Notes: generated by a model from the sequence alone, not told the origin. DNA of 40,592 bases from an uncultured Desulfosoma sp. (GCA_937960435.1 CALGPN010000008.1:1-40592); one strand, 5' to 3'. Positions 24,659 to 32,768 are shown, counted from the stretch's first letter. A program made the numbers and translations.

Positions 24659-24785
24659 GGGTTCGCCTCCCGTTTGCGTTATCGATCGTGTCACGTTTGC
24701 CACGAGAAGGTTTCCGGCAGGCGTCGTTGAGGTGACAATTCCATGAAAACGGGGGACGTCCAGCGTTTTCTCAGCGGAAAACGGA

Positions 24786-25865
24786 TTAAAACGGCTCGCT
24801 TTTTCTTGAGCCGGAAAAAGAGTGCGTCGAGGCGCAGAGCAAACTGACGGCGCCGATGATCCAGTTCAGGTGATAGGTCAAAAAACGCCATCCCAAGACG
24901 ACCACGGCCACTCTTTCCATAGGCAGCATGGAACGAAGAAAAACCAGCGAAATGATCTCCACGCTACCGCCCCCTCCGGGAAGCACCAACACAAGAGACA
25001 GGGCCCACACGAGGGCCTGAAGGGGAACCAAAGGAAGGACAGCAACACCGGGATCAAAAGAAGAGACGAGGAGCGGCAGGATGCCGTAACGACAAAATCC
25101 TTGGACGAGAGCAAGAAAGACACATAATCCAGCAACGCCGGCATTTTTTTGAAACAGCCGAGGGGCTACGAGGCACCCGCGGCCCAACGTCTTTCCAAGG
25201 CGACCGAAAACACCCCGCCCGCTCTCCAGGTCACCAGCCTCGTTTGTGCATCTTCGGGTGCCCTTATAGCCCATTCGGCTTTTCCTCGCCCACCGGAGAC
25301 CCATCAAGAAAACCCCAAACATGACCCCAATCACGCCGAAAAGTCCTACCGGCACTCGGTGGAGCGATAAAGCCGCAACCATGTTTTGCCACCAAGGGTC
25401 ATGAAAAACGGCCCACACCCCCGCAGCTCCGGCCAGGACTAGAAAGACCCCATCGAAGAGCACATCCGTGGCAATAAGCCCCAAGGACTCGCCTATGGGC
25501 ATGCCCAATCTCCCGAGAAACGCCGCCTTTAGAGCTCCGCCGCCGACGCCGCCCGGCGTGACCGCGATGCCGAACTCCATGGCCATGGCGGTCACTATGG
25601 CATAACCCCAAGACGATCGGTAGCCCAAGGTCCTCACCATGAAGTAGACACGAAGGCTGTGGCACATCCATGCCGTAAAGACCATGAATAAAGAGAGAGC
25701 GAACAATCCCGGGGACAGCCTTCGGAAACTTTCCAAAAGCTTTGGGCCTTCCGAAAAAACTAAGACACCCGCAGGCGGTAGAACACACAGGGCCGCCCCC
25801 ATGGCCGCCGCCTTGATGAGCGTTCGCCCCGAAAAACGAGATAAACCGAAGACCTGCGGGATCAT
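24786..25865 (-). CDS. LPG synthase-type (UPF0104) integral membrane protein
   Basis: This is a polytopic membrane protein with roughly eight hydrophobic segments. The diagnostic sequence VTPGGVGGGALKAAFLGRLG and the later VLPGGGGSVEII identify the lysylphosphatidylglycerol-synthase transmembrane family, whose stand-alone members are thought to move or sense lipids. There is no C-terminal aminoacyl-transfer domain. The ATG at 25865 overlaps the stop of the upstream gene (TGATG), indicating coupling; a GTG at 25889 lacks a ribosome site. The length is 359 residues. A lipid-flipping role in the operon is inference. Confidence 0.82.
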   Translation of the reverse strand: MIPQVFGLSRFSGRTLIKAAAMGAALCVLPPAGVLVFSEGPKLLESFRRLSPGLFALSLFMVFTAWMCHSLRVYFMVRTLGYRSSWGYAIVTAMAMEFGIAVTPGGVGGGALKAAFLGRLGMPIGESLGLIATDVLFDGVFLVLAGAAGVWAVFHDPWWQNMVAALSLHRVPVGLFGVIGVMFGVFLMGLRWARKSRMGYKGTRRCTNEAGDLESGRGVFGRLGKTLGRGCLVAPRLFQKNAGVAGLCVFLALVQGFCRYGILPLLVSSFDPGVAVLPLVPLQALVWALSLVLVLPGGGGSVEIISLVFLRSMLPMERVAVVVLGWRFLTYHLNWIIGAVSLLCASTHSFSGSRKSEPF

Positions 25866-26659
25866 CAAAGACCGACGGTCGCCGCCCACGAGGACAATGT
25901 GTGCGGCTGTCTTACCCGACGCAGCCTTTCCACGACAGAATACATCAGGTGACGCACGGAAGGGTGGTCGAGGTCTGCGGGATGAATCGCCACACGCACC
26001 ACCGGAGCCTCAGCCCAAAGACGTTCCAAAGCAGGCACCACACAGCGCGAAAGAAAGACTCGCCAAGGCGCGCGAGCGCTTGCCGTAAGCACGGGGGAAT
26101 GAAAGGACCGGGGAGCGTGAAGGGCATGGATGCGCTTGTAACTCTCCGTCAGCCGAAAACCCATCTGCCCGAGAAAGCTGTGCTGATCCCGGGGGAAAAT
26201 CCACGCCGGGGCGACAAATCCCACAGGACGGATTCCGGCGTCCTCCAGAAGGCTTTTTGCCCGCCGAATTCTCTGTCTCAGGATGGTTGGCTCAAGATCC
26301 AAAAATTCACTTTCCATCGCCGTGTAAACACGGCGAATGAAAAGGCTTTTGCACGAGGCTCTCACCCCAAAGGCGGTGGACTTGTCCCACTGGTGCGTCA
26401 ACCCATGAAGGATCATATCGTCTCCGCAGGACTGCCTTCGTCGAAGCCATTGAGCGCACGCGCTCTCGGGCCTCAGCCGGATCTTCCCATGCCAGAACGG
26501 CACCACAAGCCATGTGAGGCGGGCGACACCCAAGGATTCCAAATTTTTTGCCCACGAGGCAAACGCTTCAAAGGTCAGGGGCGTCACATCGTGGAAAGAA
26601 ACGATGAGCGCCTTTTCCGGAAAGTTGCCGTCTCCCTCAATGTTCTTTCTAGGCGGCAT
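25865..26659 (-). CDS. DUF2334-type polysaccharide deacetylase-like protein
   Basis: The protein has 264 residues and the fold of the carbohydrate esterase 4 relatives grouped as DUF2334. VSFHDVTPLT supplies the Asp/His of the metal site, ILHGLTHQW the HxxxH-type pair, FVAPAWIF the conserved proline-rich strand and IHPADLDHP the C-terminal histidine. The substrate is unknown; the context suggests a glycolipid or cell-surface sugar. The ATG at 26659 overlaps the end of the upstream glycosyltransferase by 11 bases. Confidence 0.82.
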   Translation of the reverse strand: MPPRKNIEGDGNFPEKALIVSFHDVTPLTFEAFASWAKNLESLGVARLTWLVVPFWHGKIRLRPESACAQWLRRRQSCGDDMILHGLTHQWDKSTAFGVRASCKSLFIRRVYTAMESEFLDLEPTILRQRIRRAKSLLEDAGIRPVGFVAPAWIFPRDQHSFLGQMGFRLTESYKRIHALHAPRSFHSPVLTASARAPWRVFLSRCVVPALERLWAEAPVVRVAIHPADLDHPSVRHLMYSVVERLRRVRQPHTLSSWAATVGL

Positions 26660-27839
26660 GGCGCATTCGGCGATTCTCAATCATTTCCCCGTACAGGGCG
26701 ACAAGTTGTTCAAAGGTCCGGTGCCAGGGGAACAAACGGGCAATGCGTTGATGCCGCGCCCAACGCATCTCCTCCGGCTCTCTGACGCTCAAAGCCTCGG
26801 CCGCGGCGTGAGCCAGATCGTCGGCAGAGGAGGAACGTGCGCGAAAAGATGGTTCTTCACCGGCCACCGTCTCCTCGGCCCCTCCGCCGTCCACCACGAC
26901 AACCCGCGTGCCGCACGCCTGTGCCTCTACGGCGACGTAGCCGAAAGTCTCGCTCATACCGGGATACACGCATAGGTCTGCCGCCGAGTAAAGACCCGCA
27001 AGAGTCTCCATGGATCGGCAGTACGGCAGCATTCGAATATAGGGCCGCCGAGAAGCCGCCCGGTGGAGTTTCTTGCGCAGCTCGCCATCGCCCACAATGA
27101 TTAAAACCACGGGAAAACCTTGCCGGATCAACCGGTCCATCATGGGAACAAGGCGCGTCACATTCTTTTCCCTAGCCAGTCGCCCTACGTAAAGAATCAA
27201 TTGTTCCGTAGCGCAAACCCCTAAGTGTCTTCGAATTTCGTCTCGTTCCTTCCGCGGGCGGAACACTCCGAGGTCCACACCCAAAGGAATCACACGAACA
27301 TTGCGCACTCCGAGACGTCTCAAGGCTTCCCGCCCTCGCCATGAGGCCGCAATGACGGCATCCATGCGCCGATAGAGTGCGCCCAGATAGCCGTGGATAT
27401 AGAAGGACATGAGTCGAGCCGTCGTCGGGCCGAGGAATTTTTTTAGGGTGCGATCCAAGGCTCGAGGGAAATCCGAATGATAGTAGGCGACGGCCGGAAT
27501 CCCCATGCCTTCCGCGTATTGGAGCGCCACCCAGGCCGAATAGTACGGGTCTCCGATTTCCACAATGTGAGGTTTTTCCTGCCGAAGGATGTTCAGGATC
27601 TTCCATCGCGAAAGCAAAAGCCGGTAACCCACGGCCCCCACCATGGGCAAAGACCGAACGGCGTAAAACCGGGATCTGCCCAAAATCTCCAGGCGGTCCT
27701 CGGCGCCGGGAACGATCACACAATGGTCCACATCCCTTCGAGTCTCAAAAAACCTGGCCTTATCCGTAACGTAGCGTTTGATCCCCCCACTCAGCGGGCT
27801 ATGAAATTGAATGACATCGCATATTCTAATGGCGGGCAT
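26649..27839 (-). CDS. GT4 family glycosyltransferase
   Basis: This 396-residue GT-B enzyme opens the lipid operon. The N-terminal SPLSGGIKRYV is the family nucleotide/acceptor loop. The donor domain shows PLGVDLGVFRP, YVGRLAREKNV, IIVGDGELRKKL and the acidic pair region SETFGYVAVEAQACG. Family 4 includes enzymes that put sugars on diacylglycerol or phosphatidylinositol-like acceptors, which fits a glycolipid role. The ATG at 27839 with AGGGAG upstream is used; the frame is open to 27932 without a ribosome site. A Pho box-like array lies about 95 bases upstream. Confidence 0.9.
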   Translation of the reverse strand: MPAIRICDVIQFHSPLSGGIKRYVTDKARFFETRRDVDHCVIVPGAEDRLEILGRSRFYAVRSLPMVGAVGYRLLLSRWKILNILRQEKPHIVEIGDPYYSAWVALQYAEGMGIPAVAYYHSDFPRALDRTLKKFLGPTTARLMSFYIHGYLGALYRRMDAVIAASWRGREALRRLGVRNVRVIPLGVDLGVFRPRKERDEIRRHLGVCATEQLILYVGRLAREKNVTRLVPMMDRLIRQGFPVVLIIVGDGELRKKLHRAASRRPYIRMLPYCRSMETLAGLYSAADLCVYPGMSETFGYVAVEAQACGTRVVVVDGGGAEETVAGEEPSFRARSSSADDLAHAAAEALSVREPEEMRWARHQRIARLFPWHRTFEQLVALYGEMIENRRMRHAA

Positions 27840-27933
27840 AGGACTCCCTCTGTGTCCACAATATCCCTTGTCGCACGGTGCCAACACGTGTCGTTGCGTC
27901 CTTCGAACTCTTTGCCACACTACCCTCACCACC

Positions 27934-27971
27934 GTGTCGATTATGCGTCATTTTGGTGACAAGGGCGTAAC
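27934..27971 (-). promoter_or_regulatory. Pho box-like operator of the lipid operon
   Basis: On the minus strand, half-sites GTTAC, GTCAC, GACGC and GACAC occur with exact 11-bp steps (plus-strand starts 27967, 27956, 27945 and 27934). The unit TGTCACCAAAA is identical to one before arsC. A weak -10 (TAGTGT) follows towards the GT4 gene. Confidence 0.58.
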
Positions 27972-28052
27972 GGGCTCACGGGCCGCCTGGAGCATCCGTG
28001 CGGAATTGACGAGAATGAATCCGGTGTGCATCAGATGGAAAAGGCCGGCGGC
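27934..28052. repeat. Direct repeat copy A (ATPase 3' end)
   Basis: This pairs with 29460-29565 in the same orientation. The 89-base segment 27964-28052 differs from 29477-29565 at about four positions, and 27934-27950 matches 29460-29476 with one difference. Copy A carries 13 extra bases (27951-27963) between these blocks. Confidence 0.9.
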
Positions 28053-28062
28053 AGGACTGTCA
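27951..28062 (-). pseudogene. Remnant of a P-type ATPase C-terminus
   Basis: On the minus strand this reads about 35 residues (core FHLMHTGFILVNSARM, then QAAREPVTP) that match the C-terminal end of the intact ATPase at 29467-31683 almost exactly. The rest of the gene is absent. The remnant ends in LSPK and a TGA; its last codons overlap the GTCAC half-site of the lipid-operon operator. Confidence 0.85.
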
Positions 28063-28457
28063 GAGCCTAAGGGAAACCCGTCGCTTTCAATTCACTCTCG
28101 CTTGGATAACCAACGGAAAATGCCGAAAAGTTTCGGAACCCTTTATTGGGCGGTACATTCCGGTTGCGTAGAGCGCTAAAAGGACTTTGACGGGTCTTTA
28201 TCCCGATCCATATAAATCGCCGATCCAAATGGGTCGTCCGTCAAAAACACACTAATTCGCCAGGAGTGCAGTCGCCCTTGACGGAACATCGGAGGGCGTC
28301 TTAAGGGTGGAGGTGGAAAATCCGGCATCCTATGCGGAACAAACTTCCCATTGGGAGACAGGCGGGTGAAATGAAAAGCCTTTGGTTTGCCGGTGAAAGC
28401 CCATGACTGGGTTGTGGGTGGTCATTGAGTGCTTCAACCGAACAGGGAGTTAGAGGA
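28063..28457. other. Gene-free stretch upstream of the toxin-antitoxin pair
   Basis: No convincing reading frame is present. It contains a candidate promoter (28187-28216) and a G-rich leader of about 240 bases. Nothing recognisable as a known riboswitch was seen. Confidence 0.4.
28187..28216 (+). promoter_or_regulatory. Candidate promoter of the DUF433/DUF5615 pair
   Basis: TTGACG (28187-28192) and TATAAA (28211-28216) are separated by 18 bases and point to the toxin-antitoxin genes, leaving a leader of about 235 bases. Confidence 0.5.
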
Positions 28458-28706
28458 ATGACAGAGGAGCAACTTCTTGAGCGTATTATGCTCGACCCCA
28501 AAATTATGGTTGGAAAGCCGGTCATCAAAGGAACTCGGCTGACAGTGGAATACGTTCTGAATCTGTTGGCTCACGGGGCAACAATGACGGAAATTCTGGA
28601 AGAATACAAAGATTTGACGCCAGAAGATATTCAAGCGTGCTTATTGTTTGCCACAAGATTTTTGGCAAACACGTCCTTTATGCCATTGGTAGCGGAGCCG
28701 GTGTGA
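28458..28706 (+). CDS. DUF433 antitoxin
   Basis: The 82-residue protein has the DUF433 signature IMVGKPVIKGTRLTVEYVL with the helix-turn-helix-like continuation and DLTPEDIQACLLFATRF. Such proteins pair with PIN-like DUF5615 toxins and probably neutralise them and bind the promoter. GGGAG lies 8 bases before the ATG; an in-frame TTG at 28425 is unlikely. The next gene starts directly after its stop. The base composition is lower in GC than the neighbours, which suggests transfer. Confidence 0.88.
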   Translation: MTEEQLLERIMLDPKIMVGKPVIKGTRLTVEYVLNLLAHGATMTEILEEYKDLTPEDIQACLLFATRFLANTSFMPLVAEPV

Positions 28707-29063
28707 ATGCGCTTCCTTGTGGATGAATGTATCGGTCCATCAGTCGCCCGCTGGTTGCGCGAGCAGGACCATGAAGTTTTTTCGGTGTATGAAGAAGCAC
28801 GCGGTCTAAGCGACGATGCACTCATCGCCAAAGCGTTTGGGGAAAATTGGATATTGATTACAAATGATAAAGACTTTGGCGAGAAAGTTTATCGAGAACA
28901 ACGCCTTCATAAGGGGATCGTGCTTCTGCGACTCGAAGATGAAAGAGCAGCCAATAAGATCGCGGCTCTCCGACGATTATTGGACCAATACGCAGAGCGG
29001 CTGCCAAACCATTTTACAGTCGTGACGGAAAAGCAGGTTCGTTTTTCGCGAATATCACTGTAA
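28707..29063 (+). CDS. DUF5615 PIN-like toxin
   Basis: The 118-residue protein begins MRFLVDECIGPSVARWL, has the acidic PIN-like residues in LVDE and ITNDKDFGE, and the helical segment LSDDALIAKAFGE. DUF5615 proteins are predicted RNases that form toxin-antitoxin pairs with DUF433. The ATG follows the antitoxin stop with no gap. The codon use is AT-richer than in the flanking genes. The pair sits between two direct repeats of the ATPase 3' end. Confidence 0.88.
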   Translation: MRFLVDECIGPSVARWLREQDHEVFSVYEEARGLSDDALIAKAFGENWILITNDKDFGEKVYREQRLHKGIVLLRLEDERAANKIAALRRLLDQYAERLPNHFTVVTEKQVRFSRISL

Positions 29064-29459
29064 GAGTCACCCTAACCGAGGATTGAAACGAGAGGGAGCG
29101 GCCCGGAACGGTTTTTTCCAATCCCCCGCTAATCGTTTGGAACTTTCTTCAAGCAGCCCCGATCGCCTTCACCTGCCTTTGGAGCGGCATGGCCTGTGTC
29201 TTAAAGAAGCGGATGGACGCAATGTCCGATACTCAGACCTACCCTGGATCGCAAGCGGTCAGATCCCGAACAAGCAAAGGACGCCTCTATCTCGACCTCC
29301 ACCGAAACTCAAAAGGCCGTCGAAATTTCGGAGGTCGCTATTCCTTGCCGTCTTCATACCTTTTCAGCGCTCCCGTTACCCTCTCTTTGTTTCACCGCGC
29401 ACCGTGAACTCATTATGCTGGGTTCTTCGCGTCGGGTGCCAGGGCACCTCTCTATCATT
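29064..29459. other. Gene-free stretch after the toxin gene
   Basis: No believable gene is present. A short CGGAACGGTTTTTT stretch (near 29116) could be a weak stop signal for the toxin operon, and GGTGCC/GGCACC (29435-29448) is a small inverted repeat without a T-tract. Confidence 0.4.
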
Positions 29460-29565
29460 GTGTCGATTATACGTCAGGCGTAACGGGCTCACGGGCCGCC
29501 TGGTGCATCCGTGCGGAATTGACGAGAATGAATCCGGTGTGCATCACATGGAGAAGCCCGGCGGC
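29460..29565. repeat. Direct repeat copy B (intact ATPase 3' end)
   Basis: This is the intact counterpart of 27934-28052. It includes the last 33 codons of the ATPase gene and 7 bases beyond its stop. Together the copies bracket about 1.4 kb holding the DUF433/DUF5615 pair. Confidence 0.9.
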
Positions 29566-31683
29566 CCCCGGTCCGACAATTCCCGTCACGGCCGCCACGG
29601 CCCCGATGACGTTGGAGCTCATCGCCCAAAAAAAGTTCGCCCGCGCCAGCCGAAGCATTTTTTCGCCCATGTGCCGCAGCAGCAGAAACTTGCGCACATC
29701 GCCGTCCAGAAGAACCACATCAGCGGTTTCCAACGCCGCAGCAGCCCCTTGGGATCCCAGAGCTACCCCGAGGTCAGCTCGACTCAAGGCTGGCGCGTCG
29801 TTGATCCCGTCGCCGATCATCGCCACGCGATAACCTCTCTTTTGAAGGTCTTCCACCCGAGACACTTTGCCTTCGGGATCCAGATCCCCCAAGGACGCAT
29901 CAAACGGCAAGCCCTCCGCAAAGCGCCGGACGGCGGCGGAACTGTCCCCGCTCAGAAGTTCCAGGCGCTGAACCCCCTCGCTCCGAAGGGTCTGCAAAAA
30001 TTCACTCAGACCGTCCCGCACGGAAGAGCTTAAAACTACAAGACCCTGCAGGCGGTTGTTTTTGGCCACATAGACCACAAGGCGGCCCCGCCGACGATGC
30101 TCCCGAGCTTTCTTTGCAAAGTACCCTACGGACACGCCCCGTTCGCGCATGAACGATTCGCTCCCCACGAGGACGGTTTGCCCTCCGACCCGCGCCTGCA
30201 CTCCGCGCCCGGGGCAGACCTCCTGTTCCTCGGCCGACCAAATCTCTTGGCCTGCCTTTTCGGCAGCATGCCTCAAAGCAATCGCCACCGGGTGGGGGGA
30301 TTGCTTTTCCGCTGCCGCCGCCAGCGCCAGAACCTCTCCCTCTTTCATCCACGGGGCTCTCGGCTGAACCCCGTGGACGCACAGAACACCCGCCGTCAAG
30401 GTGCCGGTTTTGTCGAAACAGACGGCGTCCACAACAGGCACCATCTCTAAGGACCGCCCGCTTTTGACGATCACGGCGCGTCTCACCAAGGCCGCCACCG
30501 CGGTCGTGATCACAGAGGACGCGGCCAACACCATGGCGCAAGGGCATGCAAAGACCAGAAAAACGGAGAGCGCCCTCTGGAGATCTACGGTTACGGCGAG
30601 CGTCACGGCTGTCGCCCATAGGCCCATGCTGAGCGTCCGCCGCGAATAGACTTCGGCCCGCCGTTCCAACTCTGTGCGTGTTCGAAGCCCTTCGAGTACC
30701 AAAGATTGCATCCGGGCAAGAGCCGTTTCCTGCGCGCTTTTTTCCGTCACGATGAAAAGCGTTCCTTCAAGGACTCGAGACCCGGCGAAGACCGGACAAC
30801 TGTGACGGCACACTTTAGGGAACGCGCGCCCAGTAAGATGGGATTCATCCACGGCGGCAAGGCCGTCCTGAACGAAACCGTCTACAGGAATCACCCGGCC
30901 CGGTCCGACGACGACCACATCCCCCGCAGTGATTTCCGAAAGGCTACGCGCTCGGAGGGTATCGGCCTCCAAAACATCGATGGTCTTTGGCAAATGGGGG
31001 AAAGATTCGGCAAGATACCGAGCCGCTCTCTGCTCGCTTCGAGCCTCCATCCAAAGGCTCACGTGCCCCACAAAAAGGATCTCCACGGCCGTCAGGGCGC
31101 GGGACGAGACCACGGCCAAAAGAGCGGCTCCGTTGAGCACAGGGATGAGTCGGCGATGATGCCGACGAGGCCGTCGGGAATTTTTCCGCCACAAAAGGAC
31201 CACGGCCATAAGGCTCACAATGCCGGCTGCGGAAAAGGGGCCCTGTGCCAAACCGCTTCCCCAAAGAATTCTCTTGAAAAGGGCCACGGCAAGAACTCCC
31301 CCGAGACCAGCGAAAGTTAAGAGGGAAAGGCGTTCGGAAGACGGGTCTAATGAGGCATCAGAAAGAAAAGGGGAAGGATCGGGATAGGAGATCGTGTCCT
31401 TTGGATCAAAGCATTCTTGCAACTCGGCCATGTGCCCACGACAGTACCCTTGAAGGCTTTTCCAAAAGGCATCCGCGTTCGTGGGGTGCCGACTTAAATG
31501 AAAAATGATGGAGCCGCTGAACGAGCGCACCGTCACCTTGTGCACTCCTTCCATTCCGGTGAGAAAGGTTTGCAGGCTTTGGGCGACTCGGGCGTCCCAA
31601 GGCCGTTGGGACACCTTCACTCGAACCCTTCCGGGAATAAAATGGCGAACCCTGGCTCTGGACAAATCGAAGTGGCTCATCAT
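29467..31683 (-). CDS. P1B-type metal-transporting ATPase, FezB-like
   Basis: This is a 738-residue heavy-metal P-type ATPase. An N-terminal HMA-like domain lacks the CXXC metal site and instead has HFIPGRVRVKV. Two hydrophobic pairs follow, then the A-domain, the membrane metal motif ACPCA, the phosphorylation site DKTGTLT, the P1B hallmark SPHPVA and the hinge GDGINDAPALS. ATPases with this CXXC-less, arginine-bearing domain include the P1B-6 pumps of ferrosome (fez) loci, thought to load iron into membrane granules; Mn or Zn efflux pumps are the alternative. ATG at 31683 or 31680 follows GGAGGG. Its C-terminus is duplicated at 27951-28062. Confidence 0.82.
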   Translation of the reverse strand: MMSHFDLSRARVRHFIPGRVRVKVSQRPWDARVAQSLQTFLTGMEGVHKVTVRSFSGSIIFHLSRHPTNADAFWKSLQGYCRGHMAELQECFDPKDTISYPDPSPFLSDASLDPSSERLSLLTFAGLGGVLAVALFKRILWGSGLAQGPFSAAGIVSLMAVVLLWRKNSRRPRRHHRRLIPVLNGAALLAVVSSRALTAVEILFVGHVSLWMEARSEQRAARYLAESFPHLPKTIDVLEADTLRARSLSEITAGDVVVVGPGRVIPVDGFVQDGLAAVDESHLTGRAFPKVCRHSCPVFAGSRVLEGTLFIVTEKSAQETALARMQSLVLEGLRTRTELERRAEVYSRRTLSMGLWATAVTLAVTVDLQRALSVFLVFACPCAMVLAASSVITTAVAALVRRAVIVKSGRSLEMVPVVDAVCFDKTGTLTAGVLCVHGVQPRAPWMKEGEVLALAAAAEKQSPHPVAIALRHAAEKAGQEIWSAEEQEVCPGRGVQARVGGQTVLVGSESFMRERGVSVGYFAKKAREHRRRGRLVVYVAKNNRLQGLVVLSSSVRDGLSEFLQTLRSEGVQRLELLSGDSSAAVRRFAEGLPFDASLGDLDPEGKVSRVEDLQKRGYRVAMIGDGINDAPALSRADLGVALGSQGAAAALETADVVLLDGDVRKFLLLRHMGEKMLRLARANFFWAMSSNVIGAVAAVTGIVGPGAAGLLHVMHTGFILVNSARMHQAAREPVTPDV

Positions 31684-31700
31684 AGGACCCTCCGAAGGTG

Positions 31701-31733
31701 TGTCACAGACTTGTCATTTTATTGCCATGAAAA
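31701..31733 (+). promoter_or_regulatory. Pho box-like operator of the DUF5132 operon
   Basis: TGTCAC (31701), TGTCAT (31712) and TGCCAT (31723) step by exactly 11 bases, with T-rich spacers, very close to the canonical PhoB site. It points towards the operon at 31880; a weak -10 (CAAAAT) is at 31750-31755. The divergent ATPase may share the region. Confidence 0.72.
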
Positions 31734-31812
31734 TGAAAAAAACGGTCGACAAAATGAGAAGATTTTTGGGGATCGAATGAATTTTTCCCTTGAAGCGGCC
31801 CGGCGTTGCCGA

Positions 31813-31827
31813 TATGCATTATGCATA
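31813..31827. promoter_or_regulatory. Palindromic operator candidate
   Basis: TATGCAT-T-ATGCATA is a perfect 15-base inverted repeat 50 bases before the DUF5132 start, downstream of the Pho box. Its position suits a second, perhaps metal-responsive, regulator. Confidence 0.45.
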
Positions 31828-31879
31828 AGGTTTTGGGGTAGTCTTCGATTTTTTTCGATCCAATGACAGGAGGGAAACC

Positions 31880-32131
31880 ATGAAGCTCAGCGACATCGAT
31901 GTCCCAAAAAGTCTTCTTTTCGGTGTTGCGGCGGCCGTCGTCGCCCCGGTTCTCCTGCCGGTTGTCGGCGCGGTGGTCCGCCCGGTGCTTAAAACGGCCA
32001 TCAAGGGAGGCATCCTCTTGTACCACAAAGGGCGTGAATTGGTCGCCGAAGTCGTGGAAAGCGTAGAGGATCTCACAGCTGAGGCCAAGGCGGAAATGGA
32101 GCCGAAGCAGGCTGCTCCCGAAACCACCTGA
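31880..32131 (+). CDS. DUF5132-type small membrane protein
   Basis: This 83-residue protein has a hydrophobic, glycine/alanine-rich segment (residues 12-35, LLFGVAAAVVAPVLLPVVGA, continuing into VVRP), a basic amphipathic piece KTAIKGGILLYHKGREL, and an acidic tail. The pattern LPVVGAVVRPVLKTAIKGGI is typical of DUF5132 proteins, which occur next to HMA2 proteins and metal ATPases. Small glycine-rich membrane proteins also occur in ferrosome loci. AGGAGGG precedes the ATG. It is first in an operon with the HMA2 protein and the second ATPase. Confidence 0.82.
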   Translation: MKLSDIDVPKSLLFGVAAAVVAPVLLPVVGAVVRPVLKTAIKGGILLYHKGRELVAEVVESVEDLTAEAKAEMEPKQAAPETT

Positions 32132-32161
32132 GCCGGAAACACTCGGGGGCGAGGAAACGGT

Positions 32162-32740
32162 ATGCCTTACTATGCCGACGTGGTTCACCACACAAAGAAC
32201 CGAATTCGCATCAAACTGCGGGACAAGGTGCGGGATCCTGCTTTTTACGAGCACCTCAAGCAGAGCGCCGCTGACCTTCCGGGTGTGGAATCCGTGGCGA
32301 TCAACCCCATCACCGGTTCGATTCTCTGCACAGGAATGGATCTCGACGCCCATCAGATTGCAGCGGCGCTCGTTCAAAAATCTTTGTTGCGTTTTGAAGC
32401 CGCGCCGGCCCTTCACCCCGTTCAACGGGCGGTTCAGCCGTTTATGACACTCAGCCGCAAACTCAAGGGGATGACCGGCGGCGAGGTCGGGCTGACCGAA
32501 GCAGGCTTTCTGGCGCTTCTCACCATTGGAGTCATCCAAATTCTTCGAGGCAACATCACCGCTCCTCCATGGTACACGGCCTTCTGGTACGCTTTCGGCG
32601 TGTTCAGCAAAGCTCTTGTGGAAAAGTACGCCGCAGAACCGGAACCGCCCTTGAAAGATCATCCGATGAGCCCGCAAAACGCTGAGTCCCAGACACCATC
32701 GGAACCGGAACCGATTCAGATGGAGCCGGAGTTCGAATAG
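32162..32740 (+). CDS. HMA2-type membrane protein
   Basis: This 192-residue protein has an N-terminal ferredoxin-like HMA2 domain (residues 1-80) with VVHHTKNRIRIKLRD, no CXXC, and NPITGSILC. A helical linker and one or two hydrophobic segments (near AGFLALLTIGVIQIL and WYTAFWYAFGVF) follow, then a proline/glutamate-rich tail. It probably sits in the membrane as an accessory of the metal ATPases. It starts 30 bases after the DUF5132 stop and ends shortly before the second ATPase. Confidence 0.8.
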   Translation: MPYYADVVHHTKNRIRIKLRDKVRDPAFYEHLKQSAADLPGVESVAINPITGSILCTGMDLDAHQIAAALVQKSLLRFEAAPALHPVQRAVQPFMTLSRKLKGMTGGEVGLTEAGFLALLTIGVIQILRGNITAPPWYTAFWYAFGVFSKALVEKYAAEPEPPLKDHPMSPQNAESQTPSEPEPIQMEPEFE

Positions 32741-32768
32741 ACCCGCACCCCCAGAGGTGCCGAGCACG

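Noticed and set aside
29076-29092. GGATTGAAAC resembling the end of a CRISPR repeat
   Set aside because: It occurs once, with no second copy at spacer distance and no cas gene in the window.
29435-29448. GGTGCC/GGCACC inverted repeat as a terminator of the ATPase gene
   Set aside because: The stem is only 6 bp and no T-tract follows on either strand.
29083-30033. Plus-strand open frame across the gene-free stretch and the ATPase 3' end
   Set aside because: Most of it is the complement of the ATPase gene and the remainder has no recognisable protein.
31703-32767. Minus-strand open frame of about 350 codons
   Set aside because: It lies opposite the DUF5132 and HMA2 genes, which have ribosome sites and family features; the frame is a shadow.
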